Assembly (NCBI RefSeq): GCF_003325755.1
Contig: NZ_QORI02000006.1
Coordinates: forward strand, 124,057-188,056
Direction: 5' to 3'
DNA from: Pseudomonas sp. SST3
GTDB taxonomy: Bacteria > Pseudomonadota > Gammaproteobacteria > Pseudomonadales > Pseudomonadaceae
DNA: 64,000 bases
Below the pieces are notes generated by a model. That model had not been told where the DNA came from and ran no database searches. It saw only the letters and a list, made by a program, of their open reading frames with translations. Every line of letters begins with the position of its first letter. Positions within the stretch are counted from its first letter, which is position 1. Shown here in pieces: positions 8,163 to 16,609 of the stretch. The position numbers were made by a program, and so were the translations under genes.

Positions 8163-8876
8163 ATGGGCAGTATCTACCTGATCAGGCATGGTCAGGCATC
8201 GTTTGGCGCCGAAAACTACGATGTCCTCTCTCCGCTTGGCTTTCAGCAATCAGCTGCCCTGGGCGATTATCTGAAACAGCTGGGCGTTCGCTTTGACCGC
8301 TGTGTAAGTGGTGAGCTGAACCGGCAACGGGACACGGCCAGGGCAACCCTCGAGCGGATGGCCCTCCCCCAGCAAAGCCAATTGTCCGCCATAGAGATAG
8401 ATTCGGCCTTCAATGAATTTCGCGCTGATGAAGTGATACGTGCGCATATCGATGATCTGCTAGCCGTTGAGCCCCGGGCCATGCAGATATTCAGCAACGC
8501 AGCCAACCATCGAGCCGAGTTTCAGCGCCTGTTCACATACATCATCAACCGGTGGGTATCCGGCGAGCATGAGAAGGAAGGCTTGGAAAGCTGGGCCAGT
8601 TTTGTCGACCGAGTCCAGGCCGGGTTGCATCGATTGCTCGATCAGGCAGACAGAAAAGACCATATCGCCGTTTTCACGTCTGGCGGGACGATCACGGCAC
8701 TGCTTCAATTGATCATCGGTGTGCCACCCATCAAGGCGTTCGAACTGAATTGGCAGATAGTCAATACCTCGCTCAGCCGGCTGAAGTTTCGTGACCGAGA
8801 CCTGGCGCTGGCTTCGTTCAATAGTCATGTACATCTGGAACTGCTGAAAAATCCCGAGCTCATCACCTATCGATAA
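8163..8876 (+). CDS. Histidine phosphatase family protein
   Basis: 237 residues from ATG 8163, preceded by GGAG at six bases. The catalytic RHG motif is near the N-terminus (IYLIRHGQASFG), with the second catalytic histidine probably late in the protein. This is the phosphoglycerate-mutase-like superfamily, in which the first histidine is transiently phosphorylated; the substrate of this member is unknown. It leads a plus-strand group with an SCP2 protein, a kinase-like phosphotransferase and an SDR. The same order is present in P. aeruginosa (PA1831-PA1828, recalled), which suggests a shared lipid/acyl-CoA-linked role, though that is inference. Confidence 0.85.
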   Translation: MGSIYLIRHGQASFGAENYDVLSPLGFQQSAALGDYLKQLGVRFDRCVSGELNRQRDTARATLERMALPQQSQLSAIEIDSAFNEFRADEVIRAHIDDLLAVEPRAMQIFSNAANHRAEFQRLFTYIINRWVSGEHEKEGLESWASFVDRVQAGLHRLLDQADRKDHIAVFTSGGTITALLQLIIGVPPIKAFELNWQIVNTSLSRLKFRDRDLALASFNSHVHLELLKNPELITYR

Positions 8877-8937
8877 GCTCCAATCAACTGCGGCTAAAAG
8901 CTGCGCGTTTTTCCACGACAACAAAGGGACATATCCG

Positions 8938-9252
8938 ATGAGCAACGTCGACGAAACCATCCAGGGCATGAAGGCCAAGTTCAACCCCAGTGCTGCGGCC
9001 GGCCTGGATCTGGTTTTCCAGTTCAACATCACCGATGCGGAAGACTATTATCTGGTCGTAAAAGACGGTACCTGTGACTTCCATAAAGGCGAGTCAGCCG
9101 ATGCCAACGTAACGTTGATCATGGACAGCGAAACCATGCAGGGCGTTATCAGCGGCGAAACCGACGGCATGCAGGCGTTCATGGCAGGAAAGCTGCGCGC
9201 CGAGGGCGACATGATGCTCGCGCTGAAGCTGAGCGAGCTGTTCCCGGCCTGA
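8938..9252 (+). CDS. SCP2 sterol-transfer family protein
   Basis: 104 residues forming a single SCP2 domain: the FQFNITDAEDYYLVV strand pair, GECDF-like turn (GTCDFHKG), and the MAGKLRAEGDMMLALKL helix typical of the fold. SCP2 proteins bind fatty acyl or sterol-like lipids in a hydrophobic tunnel. AAAGGGAC is eight bases before the ATG. A strong terminator follows 18 bases after the stop, so it probably ends the transcript begun at the histidine phosphatase. Confidence 0.9.
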   Translation: MSNVDETIQGMKAKFNPSAAAGLDLVFQFNITDAEDYYLVVKDGTCDFHKGESADANVTLIMDSETMQGVISGETDGMQAFMAGKLRAEGDMMLALKLSELFPA

Positions 9253-9269
9253 CCTGCCGAGATACAACG

Positions 9270-9300
9270 AAAACCGAAGTCTTTCGACTTCGGTTTTTTT
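9270..9300 (+). terminator. Intrinsic terminator after the SCP2 gene
   Basis: ACCGAAGTC-TTTC-GACTTCGGT (9273-9294) with A-run upstream and a seven-base T-run downstream. Confidence 0.92.
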
Positions 9301-9498
9301 ATGCACGTTTGATGATCTTCGAACCATAACGCCCCTTGATTACCCAGCAACACCCCGACCAATAAAGACCGACTTTGCTTGGTGATGCATGGGTGCCACA
9401 TTAGATTTACGGCGCCGGACAGTCAGTTGGCATCGTAGCCGATAAAGCTGCTGCTCAGACCAGTTCATCGAGGCATTGATTACAAGAAAGGGACAAGC

Positions 9499-10566
9499 AT
9501 GGCGCTAACTGATCAGACCAGCCGTATACGCGAAGGCGAAGAATTGCCTACCGACGTCATCGACCAGTACCTCAAGGCTCACATTCCTGGACTGGAAGGC
9601 ACGCCGACCATCTCGCAGTTTCCCGGGGGCGCGTCCAACCTGACGTACCTGCTGGGATATCCGAACCGTGAGTTGGTGCTCCGTCGCCCGCCGTTCGGTC
9701 ATAAAGCAAAGTCCGCTCACGATATGGGCCGGGAATACCGGATCCTCAATCAGCTCAACGCGGGTTTTCCATACTGCCCGAGGGCCTATGCGCATTGCAC
9801 TGACGAGACGCTCATCGGTGCCGAGTTCTACGTCATGGAGCGTGTCAAGGGCATCATCTTGCGTGAAGACATGCCTGCCGAGCTCGGATTTACTCCAGAG
9901 CAGACCACCGCGCTGTGCGAGAGCTTCATCGACAAGTTCGTCGACCTGCACAATGTAGACTACAACGCCTGCGGCCTGGGTGATCTGGGCAAACCCGAAG
10001 GCTATGTGCAGCGTCAGATCACCGGCTGGATCGATCGTTACGAGCGCGCCATCACGTCCGACGCACCCGGTTGGGAGACAGTAAAAGCCTGGCTGCGGGA
10101 CAAGATGCCGGCGGACCATTACAAGCCCGGCATCGTCCATAACGACTACCGTTTCGATAACGTTATCCTCAGTCCGGACAACCCTATGGAGATCATCGGT
10201 GTCCTGGATTGGGAGATGACTACCCTTGGCGATCCGCTGATGGATCTCGGCAATACGCTTGCCTATTGGATCGAAGCGACCGATCCGCCGCCCATGCAGC
10301 TGATCCGCAAGCAGCCCAGCAACGCACCCGGCATGCTGACGCGTCAGCAGTTCGTTGATTACTACGCCGAGCGTGCCGGCATTCGCATCGACAGCTTCGA
10401 CTACTACTACACCTACGGCCTGTTCCGCCTAGCGGCCATCGTGCAGCAGATCTACTACCGCTATTTCCATGGCCAGACCCAGGACAAGCGGTTCGCGAAA
10501 TTCGTGCAAATGAACGCCCTGCTCGAGCAAGTGAGCCTGCAGGTTATCAACAAATCGAAGCTGTAA
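9499..10566 (+). CDS. Phosphotransferase family protein (APH fold, ACAD10/11 kinase-like)
   Basis: 355 residues with an aminoglycoside-phosphotransferase fold. Visible signatures are the nucleotide-binding stretch FPGGASNLTYLL, the catalytic loop GIVHNDYRFDNVI (about 212-224) and the metal-binding VLDWEMTTLGDPL. This subgroup is related to the kinase domain of ACAD10/ACAD11, which phosphorylates 4-hydroxyacyl-CoA; drug resistance is unlikely. AAAGGGAC precedes the ATG. It sits 28 bases ahead of an SDR gene, fitting a two-gene acyl-CoA metabolism unit, but the substrate is not known. Confidence 0.85.
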   Translation: MALTDQTSRIREGEELPTDVIDQYLKAHIPGLEGTPTISQFPGGASNLTYLLGYPNRELVLRRPPFGHKAKSAHDMGREYRILNQLNAGFPYCPRAYAHCTDETLIGAEFYVMERVKGIILREDMPAELGFTPEQTTALCESFIDKFVDLHNVDYNACGLGDLGKPEGYVQRQITGWIDRYERAITSDAPGWETVKAWLRDKMPADHYKPGIVHNDYRFDNVILSPDNPMEIIGVLDWEMTTLGDPLMDLGNTLAYWIEATDPPPMQLIRKQPSNAPGMLTRQQFVDYYAERAGIRIDSFDYYYTYGLFRLAAIVQQIYYRYFHGQTQDKRFAKFVQMNALLEQVSLQVINKSKL

Positions 10567-10594
10567 CACAGCTCACCAAGAGGGGAATTAGTCC

Positions 10595-11362
10595 ATGAGC
10601 AAAACCACCCTGTTCGATCTGGATGGCAAGATCGCTTTCGTCTCCGGCGCCAGCCGCGGCATTGGCGAGGCTATTGCCAAGCTGCTGGCCCAGCAAGGCG
10701 CCCACGTCCTTGTGTCCAGCCGCAAGATCGAAGGCTGCCAGGCGGTCGCCGATGCCATCGTTGCGGCCGGCGGCAAGGCGACTCCGGTAGCCTGCCACAT
10801 CGGTGAGCTTGAGCAGATCCAAGCGGTCTTCGCTCAGATCCGCGAGCAATTCGGCCGATTGGACATCCTGGTCAACAACGCAGCAACCAACCCGCAGTTC
10901 TGCCATATCCTGGATACCGATGTCTCGGCCTTCCAGAAAACCGTCGACGTAAATATCCGCGGTTATTTCTTCATGTCCGTCGAGGCTGGCAAGCTGATGC
11001 GCGAGCATGGCGGCGGCAGCATCATCAATGTCGCCTCCATTAACGGTGTGACGCCAGGCAACTTCCAGGGAATTTATTCGGTCACCAAAGCTGCCGTGAT
11101 CAATATGACCAAGGCCTTCGCCAAGGAATGCGCACCGCAGGGAATCCGCTGCAATGCTCTGCTGCCGGGCCTAACCGACACCAAGTTCGCCTCAGCGCTG
11201 GTCAAGAACGACTCGATCCGCGAAGAAGCGCTGCGTCATATTCCACTGCACCGCGTCGCCGATCCCAGCGAAATGGCCGGCGCCGTGCTGTATCTGGCCA
11301 GCGATGCGTCGAGCTACACCACCGGGCTGTCGCTCAACGTGGACGGTGGTTATCTAGCCTGA
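10595..11362 (+). CDS. SDR family oxidoreductase
   Basis: 255 residues of the classical short-chain dehydrogenase family. NAD(P)-binding GASRGIGEAIA is near residue 18, NNAAT near 92, and the catalytic serine-tyrosine-lysine set is in NVASINGV and YSVTKAA. The C-terminus LNVDGGYLA is typical. AAGAGGGG is 11 bases before the ATG. Together with the preceding phosphotransferase it resembles the PA1828-PA1829 pair. A terminator follows directly. The substrate is unknown. Confidence 0.9.
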   Translation: MSKTTLFDLDGKIAFVSGASRGIGEAIAKLLAQQGAHVLVSSRKIEGCQAVADAIVAAGGKATPVACHIGELEQIQAVFAQIREQFGRLDILVNNAATNPQFCHILDTDVSAFQKTVDVNIRGYFFMSVEAGKLMREHGGGSIINVASINGVTPGNFQGIYSVTKAAVINMTKAFAKECAPQGIRCNALLPGLTDTKFASALVKNDSIREEALRHIPLHRVADPSEMAGAVLYLASDASSYTTGLSLNVDGGYLA

Positions 11363-11378
11363 TCCGCCTGTTACGAAG

Positions 11379-11402
11379 AAAGGGAACCCTCGGGTTCCCT
11401 TT
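11379..11402 (+). terminator. Intrinsic terminator after the SDR gene
   Basis: AAAGGGAACC-CTCG-GGTTCCCTTT, a 10-bp perfect stem followed by TCAT. It lies between converging genes and may serve both. Confidence 0.75.
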
Positions 11403-11425
11403 CATCGTATATACAAGCCGTGCCG

Positions 11426-12073
11426 CTACCAGTCCTTCATGGCCTGCTCGGCTGCGGTGTTTACCGGTTTCGCCAGCAGTCCGGTGGGTGCCATCTCCAC
11501 TGTATATTCGGCGCCATCAGCGATAGGCAGGTACCTGAGCCGTCGGGGCTCCGCCTCGATGATCAGCGAGGCGCACTGGCAACGCTGCAGCCACGCCCAG
11601 AAATCCACTCCGACCTGGCTATGCCCGAGCTCTACATTAGGATGGCTAGCCTGATCCTGCTGCTCGACGGCGAGGTACCGTCCGGAAAGTTTCTCCAGCC
11701 GATAGCCAGGCTCCAATCCGATTAGCGTTGCCAGACCCTTCCAATGAAGCGCCCGCAGATCAAGTTGCCAGAGATCGCCTTCCAGCGTGACAAAGCGGGT
11801 TTGCCGACCCTCTTCCACCTTAACTTGATAGCGCTGTTGGCCATCGGCCCGAAAGGACAGCGAAGCCAACGGCGTGCTTTGAGCAAGGGGTCGATAGGTC
11901 GTGACATCCCAGGCGATCAAGCCAATCAGGCCACCTAGTGCAAGAACCAACATGCCGATGGTGCCGCGCAGCCAACCCAGCAGCCAGTGCCCGCAGGCCA
12001 GCATGCGCACCGCTATCAATACGGTAATCAATGCGAGTAACGCAACAACCACCGCGAGCCCCAGGTATTGCAT
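11426..12073 (-). CDS. Conserved membrane protein of unknown function
   Basis: 215 residues with two N-terminal hydrophobic helices (about 4-26 and 37-57) and a soluble C-terminal domain containing a repeated beta-like pattern (RYQVKVEEG, FVTLEGDLWQLDL). Similar pseudomonad proteins are often labelled multidrug or cation transporter, but two helices and a soluble domain do not support a transporter. The soluble part is likely periplasmic. No catalytic motif is seen. Confidence 0.65.
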   Translation of the reverse strand: MQYLGLAVVVALLALITVLIAVRMLACGHWLLGWLRGTIGMLVLALGGLIGLIAWDVTTYRPLAQSTPLASLSFRADGQQRYQVKVEEGRQTRFVTLEGDLWQLDLRALHWKGLATLIGLEPGYRLEKLSGRYLAVEQQDQASHPNVELGHSQVGVDFWAWLQRCQCASLIIEAEPRRLRYLPIADGAEYTVEMAPTGLLAKPVNTAAEQAMKDW

Positions 12074-12286
12074 CGACCGAGCTTCCCATAAATTTTCGAC
12101 GAAATATTATCAACAGGCCCCGCTAGGGCGGCCAGCGCCATATCGGAACACTGCAGGCGAGTCGACATTCCGTGTCCGCGCGCTCGACAAGCCATACTCA
12201 CCAACGCCGCCGATGCGTGCTCCCCATTGGCTTGCGGCAGCGCAAGCGGCATCATGCGGCGCCTGCATTCGCCGATCTGACCATGA

Positions 12287-13078
12287 GTGAACACAATGCC
12301 CATGCTTGAATTTGCCACGGACCCGCTCGTTCTGGCCGCCCTGATGGCGGTTGCCTTTCTTGCCGGGTTCATCGATGCAATCGCGGGCGGGGGCGGTCTC
12401 TTGACACTGCCGGCGCTACTTACTGCGGGCTTGCCACCACACCTAGTGCTCGGCACCAACAAACTGTGCGCAACCTTCGGCTCGGCCACAGCGAGCTTCA
12501 CCTTCTATCGCCGCAAGCTGTTCGATCCCCGTCAATGGCGTTTCGCACTCGTAGCCACCGCAATCGGGGCGGCGTTGGGCGCCGGTTTGACACATCTGAT
12601 CCCAGCTCAATGGCTTAACCAGTTGCTGCCCTTGGTGGTTTTCGCCTGTGGGCTATATCTGTTATTCGGCCGGGTCCCGGTCACGCCGCGGGCACATGCG
12701 GCGCCAATCGCCAATGGCCGGCAATGGCCGCAGGGGTTGATGCTGGGTTTCTACGATGGCGTGGCGGGCCCTGGTACCGGGGCCTTCTGGACCGTTAGCA
12801 ACATGCTGCTCTATCCGCTCGACCTGCTCAGAGCCAGCGGCGTAGCGCGAAGCATGAACTTCATCAGCAATGGTATGGCGCTTGCGGTGTTCATCGTCAG
12901 CGGACAAGTCGCCTGGGCACTGGGTATCGGGATGGGATTCGCCTTGATGATTGGCGCCTACCTCGGTGCGCGCACTGCGATACAGGGCGGATCGAAATTC
13001 ATCCGGCCGATCTTTCTCGTGGTCGTGCTGGTACTGAGCCTGCGATTAGCCTGGCAACACTGGGTCGGGACGGCCTGA
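12287..13078 (+). CDS. TSUP (TauE/SafE) family membrane permease
   Basis: About 263 residues with roughly eight hydrophobic segments in two repeats; the first repeat carries [20 protein letters not shown] and the second [15 protein letters not shown], hallmarks of the TauE/SafE family that exports or imports sulfite, sulfoacetate or other anions. The start is uncertain: GTG 12287, ATG 12296 and ATG 12302 are all in frame and none has a strong ribosome-binding site. Its 3' end overlaps the end of nudC on the other strand by 33 bases. Confidence 0.85.
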   Translation: MNTMPMLEFATDPLVLAALMAVAFLAGFIDAIAGGGGLLTLPALLTAGLPPHLVLGTNKLCATFGSATASFTFYRRKLFDPRQWRFALVATAIGAALGAGLTHLIPAQWLNQLLPLVVFACGLYLLFGRVPVTPRAHAAPIANGRQWPQGLMLGFYDGVAGPGTGAFWTVSNMLLYPLDLLRASGVARSMNFISNGMALAVFIVSGQVAWALGIGMGFALMIGAYLGARTAIQGGSKFIRPIFLVVVLVLSLRLAWQHWVGTA

Positions 13079-13879
13079 ACGCCGAGCCAGATACAAATCG
13101 ATCAGATGGCGCGCGATTGACTTCGAAGCAGGCAGCGCCGGCAGATCATGAATGGAAAACCAGCCGGCGTCCTCGATCTCCTCAGGCTGCATCACAATCT
13201 CACCCGATGCATATTCCGCGTGAAAGCCCAGCATCAAGGAATGAGGGAATGGCCAGCCTTGGCTGCAGATATACCGAGGCTCGTGAATCGACACCCCGAC
13301 CTCTTCATGCACCTCACGCCGGACGCACTGTTCAACCGACTCGCCCGGTTCAACGAACCCTGCCAGCGTGCTGTAGACGCCCGGGGCGAATCGCGGCGAG
13401 CGTGCCAGCAGCAACTCATCGCCACGAGTCACCAGAACGATCATGCTCGGCGAAATACGCGGGTAATGATGAATGCCGCAGGCCTCACATTGCATCGCAC
13501 GCTCTGTCGGATGCTGACGCATCGGACTGCCACAGCTACCGCAGAACCGATGATGATTGGCCCAGGTGCCAATCTGGGCCGCGAAACCGAGCATGCGAAA
13601 CCTGTCGACGTCGTCATCCTGCATCATGAATTGACGCAGCCCCTGCCAACCCGCGCCCGGCACATCGACCGGGTGAGCCAGCTCCAGCAGGAAAACCGGG
13701 TCACCATCGAAGTAACCCAGGCCCTGTTCACTGAGCAGGGGCAGACCGAGGCGTTTTAGCCAACTTCTGGGGAACAACACGCCATTCGCATCAAAGAGAA
13801 ACCCTTGCTCGCAGCGCACGACAGCCCAACCGCCATCACCTGACGGGTCAAGCAGCGCCGGCTGCCAGCGCAGGCTCAT
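13046..13879 (-). CDS. nudC: NADH pyrophosphatase NudC
   Basis: 277 residues. The protein hydrolyses NADH/NAD to NMN(H) and AMP and in some bacteria removes NAD caps from RNA. The zinc ribbon is C113-x2-C116 and C131-x2-C134, and the Nudix box runs 174-196 (GFVEPGE...REVHEEVGV). The NudC-specific array, usually SQPWPFPxS, is here SQGWPFPHS, with glycine in place of the first proline. The ATG overlaps the fimL stop by one base (TGATG), so the two are translationally coupled. Order as PA1823-PA1822. Confidence 0.92.
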   Translation of the reverse strand: MSLRWQPALLDPSGDGGWAVVRCEQGFLFDANGVLFPRSWLKRLGLPLLSEQGLGYFDGDPVFLLELAHPVDVPGAGWQGLRQFMMQDDDVDRFRMLGFAAQIGTWANHHRFCGSCGSPMRQHPTERAMQCEACGIHHYPRISPSMIVLVTRGDELLLARSPRFAPGVYSTLAGFVEPGESVEQCVRREVHEEVGVSIHEPRYICSQGWPFPHSLMLGFHAEYASGEIVMQPEEIEDAGWFSIHDLPALPASKSIARHLIDLYLARRSGRPDPVLPG

Positions 13880-15561
13880 CAGGCAGCCACCGGAAGGCCC
13901 AAAGCCCGAACGCTGTCCGTCGCCAGATCGAGCACGCTTGCGCGCGAATCGTCGCGTCGCAGTATCGCCCCGCCGTCGAGGTAGTATTCAAGGCTGGTCA
14001 GGGCGTCGGCCAAGGTTTCGAGCATTTGCTCGGGAGGCATCTGCACACCTTCGAGCATTTGCTTCTGGATAAAGTCGGCGCACGCGCCGATCAGCTCGGC
14101 AGCGCGATCCTGTTCAAGGAAACGCAAACCACCACGAACCGCCATCAGACTGAAGGGAACATTAGCCAGGTGCAGCTTCTCCCCGTTGGATTCCAGATAG
14201 GCTGTGATGGCACGCTTTGCCAACGCCAGGCCTGCCGTCGCTTCCCCGATAACCACGATGCACGCTTCCGTGAGCTGATGATTGGCAAATGCTTCCGCCT
14301 CCTGGCCAGGCTGCGCGGTCTGCAAACGTGTCTCACGGCGTTCGCCGCGCTCAAGGCTCGCTACCATGCTTTCGACGTAGAGCACCGCATCAGCCAGTTT
14401 CAGCAGCGCCTGAGGATCGGGGGCCTGCTCAGCGCTCCAACCGGACACAACCACCAGCTGAGCGTGCAAGGTACTCGAGGCGGAAGAAAGCCCGACCATT
14501 CCCAGGGTTTTCGCCAGCTTGCCCAACAGGGTATGGAGGTTTGCGTACGATTCGACTGGCGCTGTCTGCCGCTCGATGAGGTCCAGCAGATCTTTCAAGC
14601 CTGCGAGTTCCTCACGAATAGCCGAAGATAGGGAGCGCATCACGGCCTGGCCTGGGCCTGCAAGACGCTGGGATTCGTCCTCGAGAAGATGGTCGGTAAA
14701 GGGCAGCGAGCCGAGGGAGAAAATTTCCCGGACCTGCGTTGCCACGGGTCCACTGCTTTCCGCCAGCGCAACCAGGTACAGCAGATCCTTGAGCAGGACA
14801 CGCGGAGGCTCGTAGGCGGTATTGCTGCTGAACTGACGAAGTTCCCGGTCGAGCCTGGAGAAAAGCTGCTTGCGCGATTGACGCGGTAGTAACTGGCCAT
14901 CCAGTTGAGCTTCCAATGCAGCACTACCCAACCAGCACAAGCGACCAGCTGCGGTGTTGGCAAACAGCAGATCCAATCGATTGAGCGCTCGCCCCATTAG
15001 CTTGAGGCTTGCCGGGATATTGTCTTCACGAATGAAGCCAAGCAACCCGACCTGATACATTTGCCGCAACCGCCGCGCTTCGATTGCACGCGCTGCAGGC
15101 TCTCGCACCGCGCCGACTACCGTCGGCCGGGCATGATCGAGACGGGCGCTGAAGAAAAAACTTTCAGGTAATGGCGACTGCGCACTGACGAGTCGCAATG
15201 CATTGATTGGCGGCAGAAGCAGTTCAGGCATTTCCTGACGACTGGCGTCAACGCTTTCCAGATAGCGCCCGAGCACGTACAGCGCATTGCTCAGCGCCGC
15301 CAGCTGGGTATCGCGATCTTCTCCTGCGCCGACAGGGATGTCGGTTGCCAACTGGAGTATTTCTTGCGCAAGCAATTCGGCCCCGGTCAGCTCAATGAGC
15401 TTGAGAGTGCCACGAACCTGCTTGAGATTCTCGACCGCTTGCTGCAGCAGGCTGCCGTTGTTTCGATCGATGATGAAATGCTCGAGACTCTGCTCGGCTT
15501 CCTCCATGGTAGCGAAAAGCTCATCGCGGACCAGGCTGAGTGAAGTAGCTCCGGTAACCAT
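13879..15561 (-). CDS. fimL: FimL-like Hpt-related regulator (twitching motility/cAMP)
   Basis: 560 residues, mostly helical, with tandem degenerate Hpt-like modules such as [21 protein letters not shown] near 45-60, similar to the N-terminal part of the chemosensory kinase ChpA. The invariant phospho-acceptor histidine of true Hpt domains (SLKG) is not seen: VRGTLKL takes its place. In P. aeruginosa FimL (PA1822, recalled) acts with PilG and FimV upstream of CyaB to raise cAMP and promote type IV pilus function. Assigned by domain layout and by position between nudC and the crotonase. Confidence 0.8.
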   Translation of the reverse strand: MVTGATSLSLVRDELFATMEEAEQSLEHFIIDRNNGSLLQQAVENLKQVRGTLKLIELTGAELLAQEILQLATDIPVGAGEDRDTQLAALSNALYVLGRYLESVDASRQEMPELLLPPINALRLVSAQSPLPESFFFSARLDHARPTVVGAVREPAARAIEARRLRQMYQVGLLGFIREDNIPASLKLMGRALNRLDLLFANTAAGRLCWLGSAALEAQLDGQLLPRQSRKQLFSRLDRELRQFSSNTAYEPPRVLLKDLLYLVALAESSGPVATQVREIFSLGSLPFTDHLLEDESQRLAGPGQAVMRSLSSAIREELAGLKDLLDLIERQTAPVESYANLHTLLGKLAKTLGMVGLSSASSTLHAQLVVVSGWSAEQAPDPQALLKLADAVLYVESMVASLERGERRETRLQTAQPGQEAEAFANHQLTEACIVVIGEATAGLALAKRAITAYLESNGEKLHLANVPFSLMAVRGGLRFLEQDRAAELIGACADFIQKQMLEGVQMPPEQMLETLADALTSLEYYLDGGAILRRDDSRASVLDLATDSVRALGLPVAA

Positions 15562-15598
15562 GCCTAGCGCGCCTCCCGCGCAACGTTTAGATGATGCA

Positions 15599-16411
15599 TC
15601 AGTCGGCGAAATCCGGTTTCTGTTTGCTCATATGGGCAGCCATGGCCACCTTGAGGTCAGCCGACTGAAGCATTGCCGCATTCCAGGTAGCGATATATTC
15701 AAGACCGTCATCGACACGATGATCACGCATATAACGGATCATCTCCTTGGTGCCGCGAATTGCTACCGGCGACTTCGCAGCGATTTCGGCAGCCAGCTCG
15801 GCGACGGCTGCCATCAATGTCGTTTGGTCGGCATACGCTCGATTAACCAGGCCGATGGACTGTGCCTGCAGCCCGTCGACGGTGCGTCCGGTGTAAGCGA
15901 GCTCGCGCATTATTCCATCGCCGATGATCCTTGGCAGGCGCTGAAGCGTTCCGACATCAGCCGCCATGCCCATATCGATTTCCTTGATTGAGAACTGCGC
16001 ATCGAGCGTGCTGTAACGCATATCACACGCGGCAATCAGATCGATCGCACCGCCAATGCAATAGCCTTGAACGGCCGCAATCACTGGCTTCCTGCAGTGA
16101 TCCACGGCATTGAACGAGGCCTGAAGCTTTAGAATCTGGCGACGCAAACGCTCGGCGTTGCGGCCGACATCGCTGCCCATCTGGGTTGCAGCCTGTGCCA
16201 GTAGTTGCAGGTCGATGCCGGCCGAAAAATGTTTGCCCTCGCCTGATAGCACCACCACCCGGACTTCATCGGTATCATCGATCCACTGAAAAATATCGAC
16301 GATCTCGCTCCAGAACGCGGCGTTCATGGCATTGACCTTGTCAGGCCGGTTGATCGCTACATGAGCGACCTTGTCCTTCAGCTCCACACGGAAGGCTTGG
16401 TATTCAGTCAC
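15599..16411 (-). CDS. Crotonase family protein, dienoyl-CoA isomerase-like
   Basis: 270 residues of the enoyl-CoA hydratase/isomerase superfamily. The oxyanion-hole motifs are visible as GKHFSAGIDL and QGYCIGGAIDL. The segment KEIDMGMAADVGTLQRLP is closest to the delta3,5-delta2,4-dienoyl-CoA isomerase (ECH1) subgroup, whose acidic residues move double bonds during oxidation of unsaturated fatty acids. Specific activity is inferred. It is 37 bases upstream of fimL on the same strand. Confidence 0.85.
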   Translation of the reverse strand: MTEYQAFRVELKDKVAHVAINRPDKVNAMNAAFWSEIVDIFQWIDDTDEVRVVVLSGEGKHFSAGIDLQLLAQAATQMGSDVGRNAERLRRQILKLQASFNAVDHCRKPVIAAVQGYCIGGAIDLIAACDMRYSTLDAQFSIKEIDMGMAADVGTLQRLPRIIGDGIMRELAYTGRTVDGLQAQSIGLVNRAYADQTTLMAAVAELAAEIAAKSPVAIRGTKEMIRYMRDHRVDDGLEYIATWNAAMLQSADLKVAMAAHMSKQKPDFAD

Positions 16412-16609
16412 GCTATCATCCTCGACAGCTGAGGCACCTCAGTGCCTGAAACAGGTTGGACAGCCCCGCAAAGGGGACTGTTCTCAGCCGAGCAACTATA
16501 ACAACAGCCAGATGAAAGTCGATGCGGGACGTTGTGATGCAGCCCACGCCCTTGCGTATCATCGGCTTTGACAACCCGCAATATCGGCCCAACCGAAGAA
16601 GTACTACCG

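Noticed and set aside
9499..10566. An aminoglycoside-resistance kinase
   Set aside because: The protein has the APH fold but belongs to the chromosomal ACAD10/11-like group in a conserved acyl-metabolism neighbourhood.
11426..12073. A multidrug or cation transporter
   Set aside because: Only two hydrophobic helices at the N-terminus; the rest is soluble.
16412..16609. An intrinsic terminator for ldcA in the short CAGCCCC...GGGGACTG and GGCAC...GTGCC hairpins
   Set aside because: Both lack a T-run on the minus strand and lie far from the stop; not called.
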